Origin: Streptomyces sp. ATexAB-D23
GTDB lineage: Bacteria; Actinomycetota; Actinomycetes; Streptomycetales; Streptomycetaceae
Assembly: GCF_000373645.1 (NCBI RefSeq)
Contig: NZ_KB892024.1
Coordinates: 149,060 to 213,059 of the forward strand
DNA: 64,000 nt
Reading direction: 5' to 3'
Each line of letters opens with the position of its first letter. Within the stretch, counting starts at the first letter, position 1. Below, piece by piece: positions 24,662-33,303 of this stretch. Both the position numbers and the translations under genes were made by a program. A model generated the notes under the pieces. It was not told the origin of the DNA. It saw only the letters and a program-made list of their open reading frames with translations, and made no database searches.

Positions 24662-25366
24662 TCAGCCGCGCAGTGCCGCCGGCCTGCCGTCGGTCACGGG
24701 CTGGGTGGCGTCCAGGTGCGCCCAGGCGATCAGCCGGTGGCTGCTGCCCCACTCGGGGTCGCAGGTCGTCAGCGTCAGATAGCGGCCGGGCCCGTCGAAA
24801 CCGGACTTGCGCGGGACGGGGTCGATGACCCCGGTGTCGCTCGGCACGGTCCGGTACGGCTTGCGGTCGACGCGGTACGTGAACCACGTCGTCCCGTCCG
24901 TCACCAGCACCGCGTCACCGGGGCGCAGCTCGGGGAAGTCCTTGAAGGGGTCGCCGTACGTGCGGCGGTGCCCGGCCACCGCGAAGTTGCCCGTCGCGCC
25001 GGCGCGGGCGGTACCCCGGTAGTGCCCGAGGCCTTTCTGCAACGTCTTGACCTCGGTGTTCTCCAGGACGGGCCACTCCCAGTCCTTGCCGAAGCGGGGG
25101 ATGTAGAGCATCGCGAACGGCTTGCCGTCGCGGTACGCCTCGGGGGCCGGGGCCGAAGCGGGCGCCTGGTCCGCGGGCGTCCCGGTCGCGGGTGCGGTGA
25201 CCGTGCCCCGTGCCCACTGGTTCTCCAGGGCGTCGATCTGGCCCTCGGTCGCACCGGCGGCCTTCACTCCGGTCCAGAACAGGAGGTAGACGACGAAGAG
25301 GATGATCAGGGCGCCCGCGGTGACGCACAGCTCGCTGAACGTCCTGACGACGATTCGCACCGACAC
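24662..25366 (-). CDS. Third class E sortase-like protein
   Basis: A 234-aa membrane-anchored sortase. The N-terminal helix is at about residues 8-32 (SELCVTAGALIILFVVYLLF). The catalytic His is in VAGHRRTYGDPF, the Cys in YLTLTTCDPEW, and the Arg in SSHRLIAWAH. I chose GTG 25366, which has a strong GGGGAGG seven bases upstream; the longer frame to 25411 would overlap the preceding gene and lacks such a site. It lies 70 nt upstream of the small membrane protein gene. Substrate motif unknown. Confidence 0.9.
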   Translation of the reverse strand: MSVRIVVRTFSELCVTAGALIILFVVYLLFWTGVKAAGATEGQIDALENQWARGTVTAPATGTPADQAPASAPAPEAYRDGKPFAMLYIPRFGKDWEWPVLENTEVKTLQKGLGHYRGTARAGATGNFAVAGHRRTYGDPFKDFPELRPGDAVLVTDGTTWFTYRVDRKPYRTVPSDTGVIDPVPRKSGFDGPGRYLTLTTCDPEWGSSHRLIAWAHLDATQPVTDGRPAALRG

Positions 25367-25391
25367 CGGCCGGCCTCCCCGCGGCTGCTCG

Positions 25392-26159
25392 TTACTCCAC
25401 CGGCTCCGCATAGTGCAGATCCACTGTGCCCGAATAGCCGGGAAGAGTCACCGCCCGGTGCTCGTCGACTTTCCAGCCGAGCCCGTAAGCCTTCACGTAC
25501 AGCAGGTAGTTCTGAATCGCCGGCGAGGCGTCGAGCGCCTTCCTGAGCGCACCGGGATCGCCCACGGCGGTGATCTTGTACGGGGGTGAGTAGACCCTGC
25601 CCTGGAGGATCAGGGTGTTGCCGACGCAGCGCACGGCGCTGGTGGAGATCAGCCGCTGGTCCATGACCTTGATGCCTTGGGCACCCCCTTCCCACAGCGC
25701 GTTGACGACCGCTTGCAGGTCCTGCTGGTGGATGACCAGGTCGTTGGGCTGCGGGTCGGGGTAACCGGGGCTCGCGGTGGCGTTCGGCGGTGCGTCGTTG
25801 AGCGTGACGGCCAGGGCCCGGCCGGAGAGCTTGGTGGTGCCGGCGGCCCGCTCCAGCTCCTTGAGCCGGGCGGCCTCCGCCTTGGTGCTGCCGTTGTCGC
25901 GCTGGGCGAGGCTGTCGATGTCCCCGCGCACCGAGGAGGTGGACTCCTCCAGGGCCGCGTTCTTCTCGCTGCGCTGCTGGATGAGGTCGGAGAGCTTCAG
26001 CAGGGAGGCGTCGGTACGGATATTGGTGCCCTTGGCCGTATTCGCGCTGGTCACGAAGATAAGGCCGGCAAGAGCGAAAACGGCAGCCGTGAGCACTCTG
26101 ACCGGGTGCCGGAACGTGCGCCGGACCGGCCCTGGGGGAGAGTCGGCAGAATTGCTCAA
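25392..26159 (-). CDS. DUF881 family membrane protein
   Basis: A 255-aa protein with an N-terminal transmembrane helix (about residues 21-40, VLTAAVFALAGLIFVTSANT). An exported coiled-coil part follows (about 50-105), then the DUF881 core with LAVTLNDAPPNA, DLQAVVNALWEGGAQGIKVM and TAVGDPGALRKAL. DUF881 genes are next to crgA in many actinobacteria, which suggests a link to division or wall assembly, but no function is proven. It is divergent from crgA and precedes the third sortase gene with 25 nt between them. Confidence 0.85.
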   Translation of the reverse strand: MSNSADSPPGPVRRTFRHPVRVLTAAVFALAGLIFVTSANTAKGTNIRTDASLLKLSDLIQQRSEKNAALEESTSSVRGDIDSLAQRDNGSTKAEAARLKELERAAGTTKLSGRALAVTLNDAPPNATASPGYPDPQPNDLVIHQQDLQAVVNALWEGGAQGIKVMDQRLISTSAVRCVGNTLILQGRVYSPPYKITAVGDPGALRKALDASPAIQNYLLYVKAYGLGWKVDEHRAVTLPGYSGTVDLHYAEPVE

Positions 26160-26300
26160 CGTACCCTTATCTCCTTCGGTGCCACGGAAGCACTACGCTA
26201 ACGGACGCCCGGGGGAGGCAGCATTCCCCCTCGCGCCCCGCCCCGGCGCCAGCCACAGTTCCCTGCGCGGTCACGCAGCGCATCGACAGGAGAGTCCCTC

Positions 26301-26555
26301 GTGCCGAAGTCACGTATCCGCAAGAAGGCCGACTTCACGCCGCCCCCGGCGAAGCAGACGACCAACATAAAGCTGACCAACCGCAGCTGGGTGGCGCCCG
26401 TGATGCTGGCGCTCTTCCTCATCGGTCTGGCCTGGATCGTTGTTTTCTATGTGACCGACGGCGACCTGCCGATCAAGTCGCTGGGGAACTGGAACATCGT
26501 CGTCGGCTTCGGCTTCATCGCCGGCGGCTTCGGCGTCTCCACCCAGTGGAAGTAG
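26301..26555 (+). CDS. crgA: Cell division protein CrgA
   Basis: An 84-aa small membrane protein with a basic N-terminus (MPKSRIRKKADF) and two transmembrane helices (about residues 32-52 and 64-80). In Streptomyces CrgA coordinates growth and septation by affecting FtsZ ring formation; in mycobacteria it bridges FtsZ-associated factors and PBPs. The start is a GTG with GACAGGAGAG upstream. It is divergent from the DUF881 gene across 141 nt. Downstream lies a DnaA-box-like cluster. Confidence 0.95.
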   Translation: MPKSRIRKKADFTPPPAKQTTNIKLTNRSWVAPVMLALFLIGLAWIVVFYVTDGDLPIKSLGNWNIVVGFGFIAGGFGVSTQWK

Positions 26556-26874
26556 CCCGCGCGACCGCGTAGCAACGCACGTCGGCACCGGCTCCCACAA
26601 CCCCTGCCCTGAGTTACCCACAGCGTTATCCACAGGCGGGGGAAAAGGTCAGACGATCTGTGGATAACTCCCAGACCGTTGACGCCGGTGTGACCGCACC
26701 GCCCCTGCCCCGGGGCGCAACGCCCCTTGTCCCTGCTGGAAAAACCCAGCTCAGCGACAAGGGGCACAGTTGTACCCGCACTATGCACAAGATCCGGATC
26801 ATCTGTGGAACCCTGTGGACAACTTCGGTCACAAACGGTCCACACCTGGTCTGCGGGCGGTGTGGAGATGCCCT
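26556..26874. other. Intergenic DnaA-box-like cluster between crgA and the rhomboid gene
   Basis: Convergent gene ends flank 319 nt with no coding support. It holds TTACCCACA (26614-26622), TTATCCACA (26626-26634), TGTGGATAA (26659-26667) and the consensus box complement TGTGGACAA (26814-26822), plus other TGTGGA half-matches near 26803. It could bind DnaA. Confidence 0.55.
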
Positions 26875-27783
26875 CTACGTCAGAGCTGCTGTTCTGACCG
26901 CCACGATCAGGATCACCACCACAAGGGTCACGGCGCAGGTCCCGAACTGCACGAGATTGCGCCGCTCACGCGGGGCGTGCACCATGCCGATCCCGATCAG
27001 CACCCCCGCGACCAGCCCGCCGACATGCGCCTGCCAGGCGATCCCGCCCCACGGGTTGAAGGTGATGACCAGGTTGAGCGCCAGGATCATGAAGACCGGG
27101 CGCATGTCGTAGTTCAGCCGGCGCATCAGGACGACCGTCGCGCCCAGCAGGCCGAAGATGGCGCCCGAGGCCCCCAGCGAGGGCTGGTTCGGCGCCGCGA
27201 GCCAGTACGTCAGGGCGCCGCCCGCCAGCCCCGAGAGCAGATAGAGCGCGAGATAGCGGACACGGCCGAGCACCGCTTCGAGCGGTCCGCCCAGCCACCA
27301 CAGACCCAGCATGTTGAAGCCGATGTGCCACACCTCCTGGTGCAGGAACATCGACGTCACCAGCCGGTACCACTGGCCCTCGGCGATACCCTCCGGCGGC
27401 CCGCCGTAGTAGAAGTTGGCCCGGCCGAGCAGCACCAGCTCATCGAGCAGCGAGCCGTCCGCCAGCACCGCCACGAACACCGCGAGGTTGAGGCCCAGCA
27501 GGATCTTGGTCACCAGCCGGGGGTCGGCCGCGACCGGGCCGCCGGCGAGCGTGCGCGGCCGGGCGGCGGACGCCCCGTGCCCCGTACCGGAGCCCTGGCG
27601 GACGCAGTCCGGGCACTGGAAGCCGACCGAGGCGCTGACCATGCAGTCCGGGCAGATGGGGCGGTTGCAGCGGGTGCACCGGATCGCCGTCTCCCGGTCC
27701 GGGTGGCGGTAGCAGCAGACCGGGCCCCCGTCGGGCGGGGGTGGTCCGGGCGCGCCCGGCGGCTGCTGGTCCATCGGTCCCAT
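26875..27783 (-). CDS. Rhomboid-family intramembrane serine protease with zinc ribbon
   Basis: A 302-aa protein. The N-terminus has a cysteine/histidine cluster (CCYRHPDRETAIRCTRC and CPDCMVSASVGFQCPDC, about residues 20-60) resembling a B-box-type zinc finger. The rhomboid core follows: HIGFNMLGLWWLGGPLE, the catalytic Ser in GASGAIFGLLG (about residue 228), and the catalytic His in AHVGGLVAGVLIG. The start is taken at ATG 27783 (ATG 27774 is an alternative); longer frames have no support. It sits 158 nt downstream of the cyclophilin gene. Substrate unknown. Confidence 0.9.
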   Translation of the reverse strand: MGPMDQQPPGAPGPPPPDGGPVCCYRHPDRETAIRCTRCNRPICPDCMVSASVGFQCPDCVRQGSGTGHGASAARPRTLAGGPVAADPRLVTKILLGLNLAVFVAVLADGSLLDELVLLGRANFYYGGPPEGIAEGQWYRLVTSMFLHQEVWHIGFNMLGLWWLGGPLEAVLGRVRYLALYLLSGLAGGALTYWLAAPNQPSLGASGAIFGLLGATVVLMRRLNYDMRPVFMILALNLVITFNPWGGIAWQAHVGGLVAGVLIGIGMVHAPRERRNLVQFGTCAVTLVVVILIVAVRTAALT

Positions 27784-27941
27784 GACTTCCCGGTCCCCTC
27801 GGTCCTCGTCGTCGTCCTCGTCGTCCCGGTGACGCGCACGACACCGCCCCGCGCATCCGTTCTGCCATGAGATACGGACGGGCGGGGCGGTTGGTTCCCG
27901 AACGTGAAATCGGAGAGTGATCGGATCGTTACGAAAAGCGA

Positions 27942-28469
27942 TCAGCGCTTCTCGACGATGACCGATTCGATGACCACGTCGTGCACCGGACGGTCGGTGC
28001 GCGGGTTGGTCGGGGCGGCCGCGATGGCGTCGACGACCTGCCGGCTCCCCGGCCCGTCCACCTCGCCGAAGATGGTGTGCTTGCCGGTCAGCCACGACGT
28101 CGGCGAGACCGTGACGAAGAACTGCGATCCGTTGGTACCGGGACCGGCGTTGGCCATGGCCAGCAGATAGGGCTTGGTGAACGCGAGGTCGGGGTGGAAC
28201 TCGTCGGCGAACTCGTAGCCCGGCCCGCCGGTCCCGTTTCCCAGCGGGTCGCCGCCCTGAATCATGAAGCCGCTGATCACGCGGTGGAAGACGGTGCCGT
28301 CGTACAGCCGGTCCATGGACTTGGCCCCGGTCGCGGGGTGGGTCCACTCACGCTCCCCGGTGGCGAGCTCGACGAAGTTCCTGACCGTCTTGGGCGTGTG
28401 GTTCGGCAGGAGCCGGATCACGATGTCGCCTTGGTTGGTCTTCAAAGTGGCGTAAAGCTCCTCGGCCAC
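27942..28469 (-). CDS. ppiA: Cyclophilin-type peptidyl-prolyl isomerase
   Basis: A 175-aa cytoplasmic cyclophilin. The core has YDGTVFHRVISGFMIQGGDP with the catalytic Arg and Gln, NAGPGTNGSQFFVTVSP, and WLTGKHTIFGEV. The start is GTG 28469 with GGAAGG upstream. No signal peptide is present. Its place near gyrA and crgA matches ppiA in other actinobacteria. It catalyses proline isomerisation; specific clients are unknown. Confidence 0.95.
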   Translation of the reverse strand: MAEELYATLKTNQGDIVIRLLPNHTPKTVRNFVELATGEREWTHPATGAKSMDRLYDGTVFHRVISGFMIQGGDPLGNGTGGPGYEFADEFHPDLAFTKPYLLAMANAGPGTNGSQFFVTVSPTSWLTGKHTIFGEVDGPGSRQVVDAIAAAPTNPRTDRPVHDVVIESVIVEKR

Positions 28470-28861
28470 GATCTGCCTTCCGTAAGTCTGTGCGTCCGCT
28501 GTGCGCGTCGGTACGGGGAGCATCGGCCCCCTGGCGAATGCCACCCCCCTGCGGCCGGGCGGCTCCGACGTACCGATCCTTGCACGGGCCACCGGCACCG
28601 TGTCCGATCCGGGCGCCGGGGACTTCCCGTGCCGCCCCGGCGCGAAACGTGCCGCCAAGTGCGTGACGAACCGGCGCGGGCCGGACCGAACCGTGGCATT
28701 GTCATCGGAAGGCTCCCCTTGCACCGCATTGCCCGAGAGCATCCTCGATCAACCGAATGACCCGGATGCCCGCCCCACGTGCCGCACCGGCCCCATGCAG
28801 GCATGATCTCGAATTGGGTGGAAAGGCGGAGTACCTACCCGCCACCAAGGAGGAGGATCCC
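28470..28861. other. Divergent intergenic region between ppiA and the DUF5324-like gene
   Basis: Here 392 nt separate two divergent genes. It must hold both promoters. I see good ribosome sites at either end (GGAAGG and AAGGAGGAGG), but no clear operator, hairpin or small gene. Confidence 0.45.
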
Positions 28862-29599
28862 GTGACCCGCATCGACAGCGTGCGCGCCGCAACCGACTCG
28901 GCGAAGGACAGCGTGCAGCACGCCGCGGTAGTGGTGGCGCCCTACGCCGACTCGGCCAAGGAGCAGGCCGTTCACTATGCGCACGAGGCTCGCACGCTGC
29001 TCGCGCCGAAGGTGTCGAAGGCAGCCAAGCAGGCCCGTGTCCAGTACGGCGCGCACGTCGCCCCCCGCATCGAGCTCGCCCGCGCACACGTCCCCCCGAA
29101 GGTCGACGAAGTCGCCCAGCGCACCGCGCTGCGCACCCGCCAGGCCGCCAAGACCGCCGCGGACTACACCGTCCCGCGCATCGAGAGCGCCAGGTCCGCC
29201 GCCCAGCCGGTCGCCGAGGAGGCCACGGCCCGCAGCGCCGCCGCCCTGGCCGCCCTGCGCAGCCAGGTCACGGCGAAGCAGATCCAGAAGCTGGCCCGCA
29301 AGCACGAGCGGCGGGCCAAGTGCGGCAAGGCGTTCAAGGGAGTGGCCGTGACGGGCCTCCTCGCCGGCGCCGCGTACGCCGTGTGGCGCTGGTGGGACAA
29401 GCAGGCCAACCCCGAGTGGCTGGTGGAGCCGCCGGCCCCCACCGAGGTCGATGACCGCGCCCCGCTGTCCTCCGTCGACGGCAGCCCGAACGCCTCGGCG
29501 CTGCTGGACCCCGAGGTGGAGGCCAAGCAGGCCGACGCCGAGGCGGGCGAGGACGGCCCGGACACCACGGGCGGCACGGACCCGGACGGCCGCCCCTGA
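28862..29599 (+). CDS. DUF5324-like helical membrane protein
   Basis: A 245-aa Ala/Lys/Arg-rich protein. The first about 150 residues form amphipathic helical repeats of the type DSAKDSVQHAA, YADSAKEQAVHYAHEA and APKVSKAAKQARV, resembling apolipoprotein or LEA-like helices. A short hydrophobic segment follows near 160-178 (FKGVAVTGLLAGAAYAVWRWW), then an acidic tail. I recall the family as DUF5324; the name is from memory. The start is GTG 28862 after a very strong AAGGAGGAGG. Function unknown; a membrane-surface role is plausible. Confidence 0.72.
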   Translation: MTRIDSVRAATDSAKDSVQHAAVVVAPYADSAKEQAVHYAHEARTLLAPKVSKAAKQARVQYGAHVAPRIELARAHVPPKVDEVAQRTALRTRQAAKTAADYTVPRIESARSAAQPVAEEATARSAAALAALRSQVTAKQIQKLARKHERRAKCGKAFKGVAVTGLLAGAAYAVWRWWDKQANPEWLVEPPAPTEVDDRAPLSSVDGSPNASALLDPEVEAKQADAEAGEDGPDTTGGTDPDGRP

Positions 29600-29627
29600 C
29601 CCCCGCCGACGGCACGGCCCACGCAAA

Positions 29628-29667
29628 GAGGCCCCCCGACCCGCGTATGCGCAGGTCGGGGGGCCTC
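29628..29667. terminator. Terminator between the DUF5324-like gene and tRNA-Ala
   Basis: GAGGCCCCCCGACC (29628-29641) pairs perfectly with GGTCGGGGGGCCTC (29654-29667) across a 12-nt loop. It lies between the DUF5324-like gene and the minus-strand tRNA-Ala, so it can end both transcripts. Confidence 0.85.
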
Positions 29668-29675
29668 CTTCGATG

Positions 29676-29748
29676 TGGAGCCTAGGAGATTCGAACTCCT
29701 GACATCTGCCTTGCAAAGGCAGCGCTCTACCAACTGAGCTAAGGCCCC
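29676..29748 (-). tRNA. tRNA-Ala (TGC)
   Basis: On the minus strand the gene has acceptor stem GGGGCCT/AGGCTCC with the G3:U70 wobble pair that specifies alanine. The D arm is TAGCTCAGTTGGTAGAGC, the anticodon stem-loop CTGCCTTTGCAAAGGCAG with anticodon TGC, and the T loop GAGTTCGAATCTC. CCA is not encoded. Confidence 0.96.
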
Positions 29749-29917
29749 GACAGCAGACAGACCACGACGCCTCGACGTCCTGGCCACCGCCGCAGAACAG
29801 AGTACCGGCTCACCCCCGGAATCCTGCAAAAAAACAGGGACTCCCCGTCCGCGACCACGCTCCGTAAGATGCTGGTCCAGGTTCGCAGCAGCGAAGCCGA
29901 TGCGAAGGGGAGACGCA

Positions 29918-30466
29918 ATGGATGCAGCGCAGCAAGAGGCCACGGCCAGAGCCAGAGACCTTCAGCGCAGTTGGTACGGGGAGCCGTTGGGGGCGCTCTT
30001 CCGCCGGCTGATCGACGATCTCGGCCTGAACCAGGCGCGGCTCGCGGCGTCACTCGGACTGTCCGCCCCCATGCTCTCCCAGCTCATGAGCGGTCAGCGC
30101 GCGAAGATCGGCAACCCGGCTGTCGTACAGCGCGTCCAGGCACTCCAGGAGCTGGCCGGCCAGGTGGCCGACGGCAGCGTCAGCGCCGGCGAGGCGACGG
30201 CCCGCATGGAGGAGATCAAGAAGTCCCAGGGCGGCTCGGTCCTCTCGGGCACCGGACAGACGACCACGAGCGGCGGAGCACCCACCGTGCGCCGGGTGGT
30301 CCGGGAGATCCAGTCACTGCTGCGCTCCGTCTCGGCCGCCGGTGACATCATCGATGCTGCGGACTCCCTCGCCCCGACGCACCCGGAACTGGCAGAGTTC
30401 CTCCGGGTGTACGGCGCGGGGCGTACCGCGGAAGCGGTGGCGCACTACGAGAGCCACCAGAACTAA
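29918..30466 (+). CDS. XRE-type helix-turn-helix DNA-binding protein
   Basis: A 182-aa protein. The N-terminal HTH spans about residues 26-75 (ALFRRLIDDLGLNQARLAAS, then LGLSAPMLSQLMSGQRAKIG), a lambda-repressor-like fold. The middle is a Gly/Ser/Thr linker, and the C-terminal part is helical (VRREIQSLL-like, DIIDAADSLAP). The start is ATG 29918 with AGGGGAGA upstream. It lies 49 nt before a Ser/Thr kinase gene and is possibly cotranscribed. Its DNA target is unknown. It may control the kinase-VWA block. Confidence 0.85.
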   Translation: MDAAQQEATARARDLQRSWYGEPLGALFRRLIDDLGLNQARLAASLGLSAPMLSQLMSGQRAKIGNPAVVQRVQALQELAGQVADGSVSAGEATARMEEIKKSQGGSVLSGTGQTTTSGGAPTVRRVVREIQSLLRSVSAAGDIIDAADSLAPTHPELAEFLRVYGAGRTAEAVAHYESHQN

Positions 30467-30515
30467 GAACCTTTTCGGTCAGGCCGAAACAGGAACGGGG
30501 AGCGAGCGCAGCGCC

Positions 30516-31922
30516 ATGGGTGAGGTCTTCGCCGGACGGTACGAACTGGTCGATCCGATCGGACGCGGTGGGGTCGGTGCCGTCTGGCGCGCCTGGGACC
30601 ACCGGCGCCGCCGCTATGTGGCGGCCAAGGTCCTCCAGCAGAGCGACGCGCACACGCTGCTCCGCTTCGTCCGCGAGCAGGCGCTGCGTATCGAGCATCC
30701 GCACGTCCTCGCGCCCGCGAGCTGGGCCGCCGACGACGACAAGGTCCTGTTCACCATGGACCTCGTCAGCGGCGGCTCGCTGGCCCATGTCATCGGCGAC
30801 TACGGGCCGTTGCCCCCTCGGTTCGTCTGCACCCTGCTCGACCAGCTGTTGTCCGGTCTTTCGACGGTGCACGCCGAGGGGGTCGTGCACCGGGACATCA
30901 AGCCGGCGAACATCCTGATGGAGGCCACCGGTACGGGCCGGCCCCATCTTCGGGTGTCCGACTTCGGCATCTCCATGCGCAAGGGCGAGCCCCGTCTCAC
31001 CGAGACGAACTACGTGGTGGGGACGCTGGGTTATTTCGCGCCCGAGCAGATGATGGGGGCGGAGCCGGACTTCCCCGCGGACCTCTTCGCGGTCGGCCTG
31101 GTCGCCCTCTATCTGCTCCAGGGCAAGAAGCCCGACTCCCAGGCGCTGATCGAGCACTTCGCGGCGCACGGCGTCCCCAGCGCCCCCGACGGCGTCCCGG
31201 AGCCGCTGTGGCAGGTCATCGCGGGCCTGCTGCAACCCGACCCGCAGGACCGTTTCCGTACGGCCACGGGCGCGCGCAAGGCCCTGACCGCCGCCGTCGA
31301 GATGCTGCCCGAGCCCTCGCCCCACGAGGAGCCGGTGGAGGTCTTCGACCAGATCGGCCCGCTGCCGGAGGGCTTCGGGCCCGACGGACCCCTGCCGCCC
31401 GGCGGTACGGCCGCCCAGCAGACGACAGGTCATCCGACAACCGGCGGGCAGACCGCGCACCGGCCGGCCCCGGACTCCCAGCCCTCGGGCGGGCAGCCTT
31501 CCCACCCGGCCCCGGCCCACCCAGTACCGGCCCACCCGGCCCCGGGGCCACAGCCCGTCGGGCCGCAGCAGCCTTACCCGTCCGCTCCCGCTTCCATGTC
31601 CGAGACGGGCAGCTTCCACCTCCCGCCCCCCGAGTTCGCCGCCCCCGCGCCCCAGGCACCGCACCCCAACGCCCAGGCGGCCCCCTACCCGTACGCCGCC
31701 GCACCCGACCCGGCGCCCGCCCCTGCTGCTCCCGGGCCGCACAATCAGGCGTACACCCGCCCGTACACCGCTCCCCAGCCGGGGGCCGCAGCCCAGCAGC
31801 CCTTGGGGTCCACGCCCGCCCCACACACGCGTCCGGGACCGTCCCCGAAGGTGGCGGTCCCGGTCCTGCTGGTGGCGCTGATCTGTTTCGCGGTGGGCAT
31901 CTGGGCGCTGACCCAGGCCTGA
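30516..31922 (+). CDS. Membrane Ser/Thr protein kinase with proline-rich linker
   Basis: A 468-aa kinase. The N-terminal domain has GRGGVGAVW (17-25), catalytic Lys38, HRDIKPAN (125-132) and DFG (149-151), so it looks active. After the kinase comes a Pro/Gln/Ala-rich linker of about 150 residues. A single C-terminal transmembrane helix (about 444-465, VAVPVLLVALICFAVGIWAL) leaves almost no extracellular sensor. It differs from PknB in lacking PASTA domains. It converges on two secreted/anchored proteins at 31.9-35.3 kb. I chose ATG 30516; the longer frame overlaps the XRE gene. Confidence 0.9.
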   Translation: MGEVFAGRYELVDPIGRGGVGAVWRAWDHRRRRYVAAKVLQQSDAHTLLRFVREQALRIEHPHVLAPASWAADDDKVLFTMDLVSGGSLAHVIGDYGPLPPRFVCTLLDQLLSGLSTVHAEGVVHRDIKPANILMEATGTGRPHLRVSDFGISMRKGEPRLTETNYVVGTLGYFAPEQMMGAEPDFPADLFAVGLVALYLLQGKKPDSQALIEHFAAHGVPSAPDGVPEPLWQVIAGLLQPDPQDRFRTATGARKALTAAVEMLPEPSPHEEPVEVFDQIGPLPEGFGPDGPLPPGGTAAQQTTGHPTTGGQTAHRPAPDSQPSGGQPSHPAPAHPVPAHPAPGPQPVGPQQPYPSAPASMSETGSFHLPPPEFAAPAPQAPHPNAQAAPYPYAAAPDPAPAPAAPGPHNQAYTRPYTAPQPGAAAQQPLGSTPAPHTRPGPSPKVAVPVLLVALICFAVGIWALTQA

Positions 31923-31944
31923 GGACGGCCGCCCCCGGGCCCGG

Positions 31945-33303
31945 TTACCAGGCCTGGGGCGGGCCCCCGTACGGGTACTGCCCGCTGCCCGTGGGCGCGG
32001 CCGGCACGACGGCCGCGCGGCGCCGCGCGATCAGCGTCCAGGCACCGATCCAGAGCACCAGCACGGCACCGGCGCCGATCCCGGCCGCCGCGACCAGCTT
32101 CATCGTGCTGCTCCGGCTCTCGCTCCGCGCGGCCTGCGCGCCGTTCTGGCCCTTCCGCGCCATGTCCTTGTCGCCCTGCGTGACGCCGAAGATCCCGGCG
32201 TCACCCGTGTACGGCGAATCAACGGCCTTCCCCGTCACGTTGATCTGAAGCGTCAGCGCGATCGGCTTGTCGCCGTACGCCTTCGCGACCTCCGGGCTCA
32301 GCGAGACGGAGAGGTAGTACCAGCCGGCGAACCGCATGGAACTCACGTTGTCGCTGGAGTCGAACCTGTTCCGGTACGCGACCGGGGGCAGCGGATCGAG
32401 GGAGACGGACGTCGGCTTTCCCGCGTACGACATGGGCGACACATTGTCGACGTGCCCGATCGCCGGATTGTCGAGGGACATCGCGAGCGCGCTGCTGACG
32501 TACTGGCCCTTGCCGGTCGTGCTGTTGCTCAGGCCGGCCGTGGCGAACAACTGCTGCCCCCAGTCCACCGGAATCCGGTAGAAGAGGGTCTGGCCGGGCT
32601 CGATCCGGTCCTTCCACTCCCCGGTCTGCAGGCTCGTCGCGTCGTAGTAACCGGCGCCCCCGTGCCTGGTGTTGTCGTCCGCAGCGGTGGGCGGCAGCGG
32701 TGAGGTGGACGGCCAGGCCGACGGTGCCTCGGTCGGCGCCGACGACGCCTGGGCGAGCTTCGGCTCGGAGGCGTAACGCAGCTCCAGGTCCCAGTCCCCC
32801 TGGCCGGAGGTCGCCTTGGTCTCCCGCTCGACAAGGACGTAGTACGTACCGGCCTCCTGGCAGCTGGTGTTCTCCTTGTCCACCCGCCGGGAGGCGTAGG
32901 CGGCGATCGGGCGCGGGTACTGCGCGGATCCGAAGAGCGCGTCACCCGAGCTGCACTGGTCGTCCGAGCTGTCCCGGACGCTGACCGTGATGCCGTCCCC
33001 GTAGGCCACCTTGCCCGCGTCCCTGGGCACGACGACGGCCGAGACGTAGGCGTTCGTCTTCGCGTCCAGGTTCAGCCGGTAGTAGAGCTTCTGGCCGGCC
33101 TTGATCGAGCTCTTGTAGACCGAGCCGCTCGTCAGTTCCGTCGCGTCGGCGTTGACCTCCACGCCGCTGACCGCCTTGGCGTCCGGATCGAAGGTGTACG
33201 TACCGGGGCCGTCCGCCGCGTACGCCTGCCCCGGAAGCGCCGCCACCGCGAACACCGCGGCCACCACCGCCAGCGCCCCCCGCACTCTGCTGCGCTGCCT
33301 CAT
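31945..33303 (-). CDS. Secreted, C-terminally anchored protein related to the VWA protein's C-terminal half
   Basis: A 452-aa protein with a Sec signal peptide (about residues 1-29, ending AYAADG). A large extracellular domain follows, then a C-terminal transmembrane helix (about 405-428). The segment GGAGYYDATSLQTGEWKDRI, followed by TLFYRIPVDWGQQL, closely matches the VWA protein's GGTGFNDARKLGRGVWRDRI and TLWYKVPAGWGQQV. The two genes therefore share a module. The start ATG 33303 overlaps the stop of the VWA gene (ATGA). I do not recognise a named function; carbohydrate- or protein-binding outside the cell is only a guess. Confidence 0.78.
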   Translation of the reverse strand: MRQRSRVRGALAVVAAVFAVAALPGQAYAADGPGTYTFDPDAKAVSGVEVNADATELTSGSVYKSSIKAGQKLYYRLNLDAKTNAYVSAVVVPRDAGKVAYGDGITVSVRDSSDDQCSSGDALFGSAQYPRPIAAYASRRVDKENTSCQEAGTYYVLVERETKATSGQGDWDLELRYASEPKLAQASSAPTEAPSAWPSTSPLPPTAADDNTRHGGAGYYDATSLQTGEWKDRIEPGQTLFYRIPVDWGQQLFATAGLSNSTTGKGQYVSSALAMSLDNPAIGHVDNVSPMSYAGKPTSVSLDPLPPVAYRNRFDSSDNVSSMRFAGWYYLSVSLSPEVAKAYGDKPIALTLQINVTGKAVDSPYTGDAGIFGVTQGDKDMARKGQNGAQAARSESRSSTMKLVAAAGIGAGAVLVLWIGAWTLIARRRAAVVPAAPTGSGQYPYGGPPQAW

